Shown: positions 52,072-60,506 of the stretch, one piece after another
Layout of the letters: every line of letters begins with the position of its first letter
How positions within the stretch are numbered: position 1 is the first letter of the stretch
Assembly: GCA_001768565.1 (NCBI GenBank)
Contig: MEOE01000028.1
Span: 124,001 to 188,000 of the forward strand
DNA length: 64,000 bases
Source of the DNA: Bacteroidetes bacterium GWF2_33_16
GTDB taxonomy: Bacteria > Bacteroidota > Bacteroidia > Bacteroidales > UBA12077
Direction: 5' to 3'
Position numbers and translations under genes: made by a program
The notes under the pieces: generated by a model
Told to the model about the DNA's origin: nothing
The model's database searches: none
The model's input: only the letters and a program-made list of their open reading frames with translations

Positions 52072-53016
52072 CTAGAAATCCTTGTTTTTTCGATAATGGA
52101 AATGTTTACATCCCTGACATTTCTTTTGGCTTAAAACACGCAACTCGGATCGAAGTTTTGATGTATAGTGGTAAGGGCAAACGAGACAAGGGATAATTCC
52201 TGCGTCGAGCCAGTCTTCTGTATTATGTCGTAACCAGCCCATAGAAGAAACAATGTTTAATGGTCCGCTTGTTCCTATTCTAAATAATTCGGGTGTTTGG
52301 AGCGACTCTTCACGTGCTCCTGCATATATCAAACGCATTGCAGTCATTGCATCAGATATTCCACCTGCCGCCTTAACGCCCTTTTTAGAACCAACAACTT
52401 CGCGCATTATACGCATGTGTTCAGGCATCGCGCCATAAGCATCCATTCCTGTGGAGTTTTTAATAAATTGAGCCTTAGAATTTGCAACCACTTCAGATAC
52501 TTTATATACCTCCTCCTCGGTAAGTTCGGAACTTCGTACAATTACTTTAACCACTTCTCCTTCGGCAGCCTCGCACATCGCATTAATCTCATTAAGAGTA
52601 TAAGAAGGATCTGTTTTAAATCTTCCAACATTGATTACAATATCAATATCAATGTGCCCTTTTCCTTCACCTCTAAGTTGTCGGCTTTTTTTAACAGTAT
52701 CTTCTGTCATTTTTGCCTTTAAATCAATATCTACTTTTCCCAATGGAAAATCCATAACATAGGTTTCTGCTACTCCAGATCCTTTAAGCAAAAGAGGTAA
52801 ACGATCAACCTCAACAGGATTTACGCAGACAGAGGCGCAATTTAATGATATAGCCCAATTAGCCATCTTGTCGAGCTTTGGACCAAGAGTATCTGCTTTT
52901 AAATCTGTAACATCAAGAAATGTTGCTATTCGTTCCGGTGTAAATCGGTGAATGAGCTTAAACATTTCATCTTTGGGAAATTCTACCAAAGGAGTTCCTG
53001 AATTTTTTATTTCCAT
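52072..53016 (-). CDS. deoC: Deoxyribose-phosphate aldolase with Cys-rich C-terminal tail
   Basis: 314 residues. It cleaves 2-deoxyribose 5-phosphate to glyceraldehyde 3-phosphate and acetaldehyde. Catalytic features are intact: Asp in HIDIDIVINVG, Schiff-base Lys186 in FIKNSTGMD and Lys215 in GVKAAGGISDAM. The barrel should end near residue 255 (PELFRIGTSGPLN). The remaining 55 residues are unusual and hold two CxxC pairs, Cys277/Cys280 (IPCLVCPYHY) and Cys300/Cys303 (KKCQGCKHFHY), as in a zinc-ribbon or rubredoxin-like metal site. Most DeoC proteins (about 220-260 residues) lack this. Followed by the aldehyde:ferredoxin oxidoreductase gene. Confidence 0.93.
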   Translation of the reverse strand: MEIKNSGTPLVEFPKDEMFKLIHRFTPERIATFLDVTDLKADTLGPKLDKMANWAISLNCASVCVNPVEVDRLPLLLKGSGVAETYVMDFPLGKVDIDLKAKMTEDTVKKSRQLRGEGKGHIDIDIVINVGRFKTDPSYTLNEINAMCEAAEGEVVKVIVRSSELTEEEVYKVSEVVANSKAQFIKNSTGMDAYGAMPEHMRIMREVVGSKKGVKAAGGISDAMTAMRLIYAGAREESLQTPELFRIGTSGPLNIVSSMGWLRHNTEDWLDAGIIPCLVCPYHYTSKLRSELRVLSQKKCQGCKHFHYRKNKDF

Positions 53017-53328
53017 ATCTTTTCAATTCTTTTTGTTGATTCTTGAGCATGTTTTATTACCAACATGATTATTAAAACATGAGTTATCGAAATTAATATG
53101 GAAACAAAAATAGATAAAAAATATAAGCAAGTCCAAGAATTTATTAAGTTGTTCTGCTAAGCAATAAAACCCATAAAATATCACTAAAAAAAAATTAAAA
53201 ATAGAAGATAAATATCTAATAAGCTGCTATTTTGTTACTATATTCTATGTTGATTTTTGTTATTTCATCTGTCTTGGATAATACTAGATCAAAAAAATGG
53301 ATAAGAAAGGAAGTGTAAATTATTCAGT
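53017..53328. other. Leader and promoter region upstream of deoC
   Basis: About 310 bp without a gene. CAAAAATA at 53105-53112 reads TATTTTTG on the minus strand, a -7 box that would give a leader of about 80 nt for deoC. Within that leader are inverted repeats CATGTTTTA (53048-53056) and TAAAACATG (53073-53081), a possible operator or attenuator stem. The part 53113-53328 is AT-rich with nothing recognised. Confidence 0.4.
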
Positions 53329-53658
53329 TTATTCTTTAAGTTTGGGATTTGACTTGTGACGATTAGTATCCCTATTGGTTTTCTTTTCAAGGCTCTTTGT
53401 TAATGCCTCTGTAAGATTTACTCCTGTTTGGTTTGCCAAACATATAAGAACAAAAAGAATATCAGCCATTTCTTCATCGAGCTCTTTATTTTTATCCGTT
53501 TCTTTAAATGACTGTTCTCCATATTTGCGGGCAACAATTCGGGCTAGTTCACCAACTTCTTCGGTTAAAAGCACCATGTTTGTTAGTTCGTTGAAATAAC
53601 GAACGCCATGGGTTTTAATCCAATCATCAACTAATTTTTGAGCTTCCTGAATGGTCAT
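53329..53658 (-). CDS. MazG-like nucleotide pyrophosphohydrolase
   Basis: 109 residues from the ATG at 53658; a TTG at 53685 would add nine. The MazG metal motif is seen in LLTEEVGELARIVA and ELDEEMADILFVLICLA (the EExxE...ExxD pattern). It should hydrolyse a nucleoside triphosphate to the monophosphate; substrate range (dCTP, dUTP, modified NTP) is unknown. It overlaps the end of the MFS gene by 32 nt, so the two are translationally close. A charged tail ends the protein (RDTNRHKSNPKLKE). Confidence 0.88.
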   Translation of the reverse strand: MTIQEAQKLVDDWIKTHGVRYFNELTNMVLLTEEVGELARIVARKYGEQSFKETDKNKELDEEMADILFVLICLANQTGVNLTEALTKSLEKKTNRDTNRHKSNPKLKE

Positions 53659-55042
53659 TGTTGTTGTTTTTTTTGTTTCTTGCAAGCGAAAAAAAGATTC
53701 CTATAAAGCAAAGAAAAGCAAATATTATAAATGCTGTGCGAATACTGGCAACAAATGCATCAGAATTTGAGGAATTTATTTCTACATTTCCAATAAAAAT
53801 AGAAAAAAGTAACATTGCAACACCCATACTCGACATTTGCCCAACCAATCGCATCGTACCAACGGTTGCTGATGCAATTCCGTAATATTTTTTCTCAACT
53901 GAGCCCATAATCGAATTGGTGTTTGGAGAAGAAAACAAAGCATAACCAATACCAAAAATTACAAGCACTGGTATTATAAAATAAATACTCGTGTCAGAAT
54001 TAATAAAGCTTAAGATAAACAATCCAGCTGAAAGCAAAGCCATTCCAACAGAAGCTACTTTTCCCGGGTTTATTCTATCCGACAATTTGCCTGTTATAGG
54101 TGAAAAAATGGTCATTAATAAGGGCTGTACTACTAAAATTTGTCCCGCCTGCTGAGGATTAAAACCTTTAATGTATTGCAGGTACAGACTTAACAAAAAT
54201 CCAATTGCAAACGTAGCGCTGTAATTAATTAATGCTGCATAATTCGAAAAGGCAAAAACACGGTTTGTTTTAAAAAGATTGATATTGATTACAGGAAATA
54301 ATTGGATTGATTCAAAGCGAATAAACAAATAAAGACCAAGCAATCCTGCTCCGGTTAGAATTATTCCTGAAGTTCCTGGCAATTGTCCAAATCCATACAT
54401 TAACGAAGAAATGGCAATCCCAAAAATTAGTGAGCCTTTCCAGTCAAATTTTTCACCTTTTGCTTCACGCCAGTCTCCAGAAAGGAATATAAAACTAAGA
54501 ACCAAAGATATTAATCCCAACGGAATTGTAAGTAAAAACAAACTATGCCAGCCCAAAATTTTGGTAATTATTCCTCCAATAAATGGCCCCATTGTTAAAC
54601 CTGCATATACAGATGCAACAACTATTCCAAGTGCTTTACCTCTGTTTTCTTTTGGAAAAACGGATGTAATAATGGCCATTCCGGTACCAAAAATCATTGC
54701 GCCTCCCATTCCCTGGAATATTCGAAAAATTATTAAAAGGGTTATGTCTGGTGCAAAAGCGCAAAGGAGAGTAGCAATACTGTAAATTATTAAACCAGCA
54801 TTAAAAATTAGTTTTCGTCCATAAATATCAGCCAACCGACCAAACGGAACAAGAAAAATTGCCGATGATAACAAAAAGGATGTTGCCACCCAGCTTAATC
54901 CAATAGCATTTGCATTAAAATCTTTACCAATTGTAGGAAGAGCAACATTTATAGCAGAACTTATAAATGGAGTAATAAATGAAGCCACAGATGCAATTAT
55001 AAGTGTTATGGTTTGTAGCTTTTTGGCCGAAAGATCTTTCAT
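53627..55042 (-). CDS. MFS transporter, DHA2-type (14 helices)
   Basis: 471 residues with about 14 membrane helices. Motif A is in PFGRLADIYGRKLIF, and the N-terminal INVALPTIGKDFNANAIGLS with WVATSFLLSSAIFLVPFGRL is the DHA2 drug:proton antiporter signature (EmrB/QacA relatives). Substrate unknown; multidrug export is the usual guess. Its start codon overlaps the dtd stop by one base, and its end overlaps the mazG-like gene, so it is inserted in the middle of a tight run dtd - MFS - mazG. The C-terminal tail is hydrophilic and Asn/Ser-rich. Confidence 0.92.
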   Translation of the reverse strand: MKDLSAKKLQTITLIIASVASFITPFISSAINVALPTIGKDFNANAIGLSWVATSFLLSSAIFLVPFGRLADIYGRKLIFNAGLIIYSIATLLCAFAPDITLLIIFRIFQGMGGAMIFGTGMAIITSVFPKENRGKALGIVVASVYAGLTMGPFIGGIITKILGWHSLFLLTIPLGLISLVLSFIFLSGDWREAKGEKFDWKGSLIFGIAISSLMYGFGQLPGTSGIILTGAGLLGLYLFIRFESIQLFPVININLFKTNRVFAFSNYAALINYSATFAIGFLLSLYLQYIKGFNPQQAGQILVVQPLLMTIFSPITGKLSDRINPGKVASVGMALLSAGLFILSFINSDTSIYFIIPVLVIFGIGYALFSSPNTNSIMGSVEKKYYGIASATVGTMRLVGQMSSMGVAMLLFSIFIGNVEINSSNSDAFVASIRTAFIIFAFLCFIGIFFSLARNKKNNNNDHSGSSKIS

Positions 55043-55494
55043 TACTCTTTGTTTTTTGTGTCTATTAATATGGTAACAGGGCCATCGTTTATTAGTTCAA
55101 CTTGCATATTTGCACCAAATTCGCCTGTTTTTATTTCTTTTCCTAAATCAATGGCGAGCTGTTGTATAAACTGATTGTATAGAGGAATGGCAATTTCCGG
55201 TTTAGCGGCTTGAATATAGGAGGGACGATTTCCTTTTTTTACTTTGGCGTGCAGCGTAAACTGGCTAATAGCCAGAATTTCGCCATTTATATCTTTTACA
55301 GAGAGATTCATTACTCCATTCTCATCATCAAAAATACGTAATTGAACTATTTTACTGCTAAGCCAATTAATATCTTCGCTAGTATCATTTTCTTCAATTC
55401 CAATAAGTAATAATAACCCGGTATTAATCGCTGATTTTATTTTGTTTTCAATTGAAACAGAGGCCTTGCTAACACGTTGAATTACTGCTCTCAT
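55042..55494 (-). CDS. dtd: D-aminoacyl-tRNA deacylase
   Basis: 150 residues, typical for Dtd. MRAVIQRVSKASVSIENKIK at the N-terminus, SQFTLHAKVKKGNRPSYIQA (containing the SQFTL motif) and the C-terminal GEFGANMQVELINDGPVTIL with the GP dipeptide (Gly-cisPro) are all conserved. It removes D-amino acids or glycine mischarged on tRNA. First gene of the run with MFS and mazG-like genes. Confidence 0.97.
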   Translation of the reverse strand: MRAVIQRVSKASVSIENKIKSAINTGLLLLIGIEENDTSEDINWLSSKIVQLRIFDDENGVMNLSVKDINGEILAISQFTLHAKVKKGNRPSYIQAAKPEIAIPLYNQFIQQLAIDLGKEIKTGEFGANMQVELINDGPVTILIDTKNKE

Positions 55495-55644
55495 AATAGC
55501 CGATTTATCACTTTATTTTTAAAATTGCAGTTAAATTTCCCAATAATTAACGAAAGTAAAAATAAGATTGAAAATATTGAAACTAAATCGATAAATATTA
55601 GTAGAATTATTGCCCGAAAAAGGGGAAATATTATTGTTACAAAG

Positions 55645-58600
55645 ATGAAAGAAAGAAAAGCAATAACAGGGTTTTTAAGACTATTTATAGTAGCCCTTAC
55701 AATTTTAATTGTACAGAACAATTATGCCCAGGCTCCGGCAGGGTATTACGATAGCGCAACAGGAACAGGTGCGGTATTAAAAACTCAGTTATATAATATT
55801 ATTAAAGGACATACAGACGTGGGTTATGATGGGCTTTATTCTGTTTATCTCACTTCTGACAATATTGTAATTAGTGGAAACAATAGGGTATATGATATGT
55901 ACTCCATAAAAGCAACTGGAACAGCCGATTATTACTATAGCCATGTTTCTGGTGACCGATGCGGAAGTTATTCTGGCGAAAGTGATTGTTATAATAGGGA
56001 ACATACATTTTGCGACAGTTGGTTAGGCAAAGCTTCTCCCCAGCGTTCTGATGCACACCATATAGTTCCTACAGATGGATATGTTAATAACCGCAGGAGC
56101 AGCTATCCCCATGGAAAGGTGGGATCAGTTTCATGGACTTCTTCTAATGGGAGTAAATTAGGAAGTTCTGATCCTTCAACGGGCTATACAGGAATTGTTT
56201 TTGAACCTATAGATGAGTACAAAGGGGATTTTGCTCGCATGTATTTTTATGTTGCAACACGATATGAGAATTTAATCGATGGATGGGTCTCAAACGGATC
56301 TGCGGGCGAGATTTTAAATGGTACAGAATATCCAGCATATAAATCTTGGTTTGTCGATCTACTTTTAAGCTGGCACATACAAGATCCTGTAAGCACAAAG
56401 GAGATTGTTAGGAATAATTCTATATATACTTATCAGCACAATCGAAACCCTTTTATTGATCACCCAGAATATGTTGCAAAGATTTGGGGAGGTGAGGTAA
56501 CAAACAATCCTCCAAGTATCTCGGGTATTATTTTGAATCCTGCAAATCCAAAATCGACCGATCCTGTTAATGTTAGCGCAACAATTACTGATACTGATGG
56601 AACAATAACATCTGCTGTATTAAAATGGGGCCTTGTTTCAGGGTCATTAACAAATACAATAACCCTAAATAAAACTAATGGCAATAGTTATTCTACGGTT
56701 TCTGCAATTCCTGCTAAATCAGAGGGTGTGACTGTTTACTATAAAATTGAAGTAACGGATGATTCGAGCGATGTGACCATAACAAGCCAATATAGCTATA
56801 CTGTAAATGATAATTTTTATAATGTTTCGGTTATAGATGAGCCCTTTACAAATTGTCCTCCCACAGGTTGGTTGACCTATAGTATTACGAGCAATAAAAA
56901 CTGGACATGTGCTAGTGGGTATGAATTAATGAATGGGTATGGTGGAGATGTTGCTTCAAACGACTGGCTGATTTCTCCTCTTTTTAATCTTGATGGATAT
57001 CACAATGAATATCTTGCATTCAAAAGCTGGACTAGGTACACAGACATTGGGAATCATCCAGCGGTTAAAATTAAGTATTCGACAAACTATTCTGGCACAG
57101 GAAACCCAGAATTGGCATCATGGACAGAACTTTCAGCAACATGGCCTACTGAGAACAGTCAATCATGGACAAGTTCTGGAAACATTGACATTTCTTCAAT
57201 ATTAGGGGATCAGGTATACTTTGCTTTTCAGTATACTTCAACGGGTATTGTTTCAGATGCAGCTGCTATTTGGGAAATAGATTCTGTTAAGATTATTGGT
57301 GATGATATTGTTACAAATAATAAACCGGTAATTTCTGCCCTAGCTACAAATCCCGAAAGTCCGATTGCTGGCCAGGCAGTTACTATTTCGGCAAATATTA
57401 CCGATAGCGACGGTTCAATATTTTCAGCAAAAATTAAATGGGGGACCGTTTCAGGCAGTTTTCCAAATACAATTACTTTGTCAGAAAGTGGAAATGTATT
57501 TTCAGGAGTAATTCCATCACAACTAGCTGGCACAACAGTTTATTATGTTGTTGAGGCAACAGATAATGATAACTCAATGACAATTACAACACAGCAACAG
57601 TATTTTGTTTCGGAAATACCAAATTTTGCACCAGTAATTTCAGATATTTTAATTAATCCTTCTGCCCCAGCTGAAGGAGAATCTATCGTTGTATCAGCCA
57701 CTATTACCGATTCTGACGGAACCGTTTCGTCAGCTATTATTAATTATGGAACCAGTGCGGCTAATTATACACAGCAAGTTTCTATGACAAAATCAGGAAA
57801 CACGTTTAGCGGAACAATTCCTTCTCAATTATCAGGCACTACAATTTACTTTGTTATTGAAGCAATTGATAATGATTCAGAAGAAGTGGTTTCTGCTGAT
57901 AACAGTTTTTTTGTTACTGCGCCTCATAATAATCCTCCTGTTATAAGTGGCATTCAAAATACGCCTTCAAATCCTGACCAAAATCAATCAGTTACAGTTA
58001 GTGCAGAAGTAACAGATTCTGATGGTACAATCAGTTATAGCAAAATTAAGTGGGGAACAACCCAGGGTGTATACACAAATATAATGAATATGACTCTTGA
58101 ATCCGGAACCTATTCTGGTATAATTCCCGGACAAACAGGAGGTACAACTATTTATTTCAGAATTGTTGCTATCGATAATGATAATGATTCAACATTAACT
58201 AGTGAATATAGTTATGCGGTGAATACTCCGGGTAATATAAATCCTGCAATTATAGAGTTGATATATTCTCCAACAACACCAACAAGCACTCAGACAGTAA
58301 GTTTTTCGGCAAACATTACTGATTCTGATGGAACAATTGTATCTGCAAAAATTAAATGGGGTACTTCATCTGGAGTTTACCCAAATCAAATTTCAATGAG
58401 TTTCTCAGGGAGTTTGTTTTCAGGAACTATTCCTTCGCAAGCGAATACAACCCAGGTTTATTTTATTGTTGAAGCTACAGATAATTCTGGAGGAATAACA
58501 GTTTCTTCTGAACAGAATTATACTGTAACCAATCCGCCAAATGTTAATCCTCAGATTACAAACATTAGTTTTGCACCCCTTGTCCCGACTAGCGCTCAGC

Positions 58601-59724
58601 AAGTTGCCGTTTCTGCAACGATTACTGATTCCGATGGAACAATTACTACTGCTAGTATTAAGTGGGGTACTTCTGCCGGAATATATCCCAATATTATTTC
58701 AATGTCAAAGAACGCAGACGTATTTTCGGGATCAATTTCCGCCAGGCCGAATAACACTCATATATATTTTATTATCGAAGCAGAGGATAATGATGGAGGT
58801 GTTTCAACATCAACAGCAAAGGACTACCTTGTAATAGACCCAGTAAATACTTTGCCTCAAATAACGAATATTGGTTTTACTCCTGTCGTTCCTACTAGTT
58901 CTCAGGACGTATTTATTAGCTCAGTTATTACTGATTCTGATGGCTCTATTTCTAGTGCTACTGTAAAATGGGGCATAACAAGCGGCGTTTATGGTAATGC
59001 TGTAGGAATGAATTCTGCTTCAGCAGAGGAGTACTCAGCAATAATTCCTGCACAAACTGATGGAACGAGAGTGTATTTTATTATTGAAGCAATTGACAGT
59101 AATTCAGGAAAAACGAATTCTACAGAAAGAAATTATCTGGTAACCGATCCACCAAATCAGTCTCCTGTAATTTCTGATGTACAAATAAATCCAACCCAAC
59201 CAACTAATTTGGATTCGGTTTTGGTTACAGCGTCCATAACTGATGCAGACGGAACAATTTCTTCTGCGCTTTTAAAGTGGAAAATAGGATCAGAACCAAC
59301 TGTTTATGAGAAACAGATGACTTTGACCGAATCACTATATAAAACATATGTTCCAGCAAATGAGGCTGGTAAAACTATATACTTTATTATTATTGCAACA
59401 GATAATGATAATGCTCAAACATCGTATATGGATGGAGTTTATTCTGTTAATGCTGCAAACAGCATTGAAAAAACAGATGATTTAAGTGATATAGATATCT
59501 ATCCAAATCCTGCGAATGAAATACTTAGGATATTCTTCCACAACAATGTACGAGATGTTGTTGTTTCTATTTTGAGTATTGATGGCAATACAATTTATAA
59601 TAAGAGTTTTGGAGAAGTAAAAGGAGAGGTCATATTAATGCTTACTCATACTGAGCCAGGTATTTATATTCTACACATAAAAACACAAAAAAACAAGATT
59701 AGCAGGAAAGTTTTATTGAAGTAA
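55645..59724 (+). CDS. Secreted endonuclease I with Ig-like repeats and T9SS sorting domain
   Basis: 1359 residues from the ATG at 55645 (the frame is open from 55477, but the signal peptide ending NNYAQ begins at this ATG). The endonuclease I domain (about 35-285) has REHTFCDSWL, SDAHHIVPTDGYVNNRRSS and YPHGKV, the metal-binding and catalytic part of EndA/Bsn nucleases. One Ig-like repeat, a jelly-roll 'choice-of-anchor J' type domain (about 390-555) and seven more Ig-like repeats of about 102 residues follow. The last 85 residues (IDIYPNPANEILRIFF ... RKVLLK) are a type A T9SS sorting domain. So a cell-surface or released DNase/RNase, perhaps used to obtain nucleotides or phosphate. Confidence 0.93.
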   Translation: MKERKAITGFLRLFIVALTILIVQNNYAQAPAGYYDSATGTGAVLKTQLYNIIKGHTDVGYDGLYSVYLTSDNIVISGNNRVYDMYSIKATGTADYYYSHVSGDRCGSYSGESDCYNREHTFCDSWLGKASPQRSDAHHIVPTDGYVNNRRSSYPHGKVGSVSWTSSNGSKLGSSDPSTGYTGIVFEPIDEYKGDFARMYFYVATRYENLIDGWVSNGSAGEILNGTEYPAYKSWFVDLLLSWHIQDPVSTKEIVRNNSIYTYQHNRNPFIDHPEYVAKIWGGEVTNNPPSISGIILNPANPKSTDPVNVSATITDTDGTITSAVLKWGLVSGSLTNTITLNKTNGNSYSTVSAIPAKSEGVTVYYKIEVTDDSSDVTITSQYSYTVNDNFYNVSVIDEPFTNCPPTGWLTYSITSNKNWTCASGYELMNGYGGDVASNDWLISPLFNLDGYHNEYLAFKSWTRYTDIGNHPAVKIKYSTNYSGTGNPELASWTELSATWPTENSQSWTSSGNIDISSILGDQVYFAFQYTSTGIVSDAAAIWEIDSVKIIGDDIVTNNKPVISALATNPESPIAGQAVTISANITDSDGSIFSAKIKWGTVSGSFPNTITLSESGNVFSGVIPSQLAGTTVYYVVEATDNDNSMTITTQQQYFVSEIPNFAPVISDILINPSAPAEGESIVVSATITDSDGTVSSAIINYGTSAANYTQQVSMTKSGNTFSGTIPSQLSGTTIYFVIEAIDNDSEEVVSADNSFFVTAPHNNPPVISGIQNTPSNPDQNQSVTVSAEVTDSDGTISYSKIKWGTTQGVYTNIMNMTLESGTYSGIIPGQTGGTTIYFRIVAIDNDNDSTLTSEYSYAVNTPGNINPAIIELIYSPTTPTSTQTVSFSANITDSDGTIVSAKIKWGTSSGVYPNQISMSFSGSLFSGTIPSQANTTQVYFIVEATDNSGGITVSSEQNYTVTNPPNVNPQITNISFAPLVPTSAQQVAVSATITDSDGTITTASIKWGTSAGIYPNIISMSKNADVFSGSISARPNNTHIYFIIEAEDNDGGVSTSTAKDYLVIDPVNTLPQITNIGFTPVVPTSSQDVFISSVITDSDGSISSATVKWGITSGVYGNAVGMNSASAEEYSAIIPAQTDGTRVYFIIEAIDSNSGKTNSTERNYLVTDPPNQSPVISDVQINPTQPTNLDSVLVTASITDADGTISSALLKWKIGSEPTVYEKQMTLTESLYKTYVPANEAGKTIYFIIIATDNDNAQTSYMDGVYSVNAANSIEKTDDLSDIDIYPNPANEILRIFFHNNVRDVVVSILSIDGNTIYNKSFGEVKGEVILMLTHTEPGIYILHIKTQKNKISRKVLLK
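56506..59450 (+). repeat. Eight copies of a roughly 306-bp coding repeat in the nuclease gene
   Basis: Units start near 56506 (single), then 57319, 57625, 57931, 58240, 58546, 58855 and 59161 (tandem). Each encodes an Ig-like module with the marks TITDSDGTI, KIKWGT, and VYFIVEATDND. Spacing of 306 or 309 bp shows exact duplication with codon-sized indels. Confidence 0.85.
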
Positions 59725-59767
59725 ATAATTAATCAAATTTGATTAATTAAAAGAAAATTAGGGTTAT

Positions 59768-60436
59768 ATGAATAGATGTTTGTTTGTTTGTGTTTTATTG
59801 GTTATCTCTTTTTCTGGGTTTGGACAAATGTTTTTACCTGCAATAGTTATTACAGTACAAAATTCACAGCTATTCCTCAGCGAGGGAACCCCCGAAATAG
59901 AAAAGGATAAGTATTTTAACGATTATGTGTTACCCTTTCAAATAGCTCGAAAATATTACCCTGAATTAGATGACGTAACAATTGATTGTGTTTTTAAATC
60001 TATAAAAACCACAATGGCCGCCCGACCAGGATTGTCATTCTTATTTACCTCAAAGAATAAAAGAAAATATAAAATATTTATTAATACTAATAATCATAAG
60101 TATAAAGGTGTAGCGTTTGAAGAACTGTCGCTCAATGCAAAAGTTGGAATTTTTGGTCACGAATTGGCTCATGTTTTCGATTACGAGGGCAAGTCCAGAT
60201 GGAAAGTTTTAAGAACAGGTATACAATACCTTTTTAAAAAGAAAAAACAAAGACTAGAGTCAAAGATTGATTATATTGCAATTGAAAGAGGCCTGGGTTG
60301 GCAAATTTTTGATTTCAGCGATTATGTTTTGAATAGATCTGAATGTTGTCCTGCATATAAAAAATACAAAAAGGAAACCTATTTTACTCCGGATGATATA
60401 TATTTTTTTATTGATCAGCTGAAGTCTGTTTATTAG
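59768..60436 (+). CDS. Secreted HExxH protein, probable metallopeptidase
   Basis: 222 residues with a signal peptide (ending GFGQ near residue 20). The zinc motif HELAHVFDYE has His131, Glu132 and His135; a possible third ligand is Glu164 in ESKIDYIAIERG, spaced as in gluzincins. I do not recognise a named family. It follows the secreted nuclease by 43 bp on the same strand and may be cotranscribed. The C-terminal CC pair (Cys193/194) could form a disulfide. It ends just before a strong hairpin. Peptidase activity is inferred from the motif only. Confidence 0.75.
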   Translation: MNRCLFVCVLLVISFSGFGQMFLPAIVITVQNSQLFLSEGTPEIEKDKYFNDYVLPFQIARKYYPELDDVTIDCVFKSIKTTMAARPGLSFLFTSKNKRKYKIFINTNNHKYKGVAFEELSLNAKVGIFGHELAHVFDYEGKSRWKVLRTGIQYLFKKKKQRLESKIDYIAIERGLGWQIFDFSDYVLNRSECCPAYKKYKKETYFTPDDIYFFIDQLKSVY

Positions 60437-60460
60437 AAAAGTAATAGTTATTAAAAACAA

Positions 60461-60488
60461 AAAAGGGTTGGCTTTGGCCAACCCTTTT
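60461..60488. terminator. Bidirectional terminator between the HExxH gene and the M16 pair
   Basis: 12-bp perfect stem, AAAAGGGTTGGC (60461-60472) with GCCAACCCTTTT (60477-60488), 4-nt loop. It stops both convergent transcripts. Confidence 0.88.
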
Positions 60489-60506
60489 GCTTTATAGGAA
60501 TATAAT

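Noticed and set aside
52311-52316. CACGTG inside deoC as another parS site
   Set aside because: The right arm reads CTCC and does not fit GAA/AAA; only the left two bases agree.
57319-59450. Repeat array as a CRISPR or satellite
   Set aside because: The 306-bp units are in-frame coding modules of the nuclease, with codon-sized indels and protein-level conservation.
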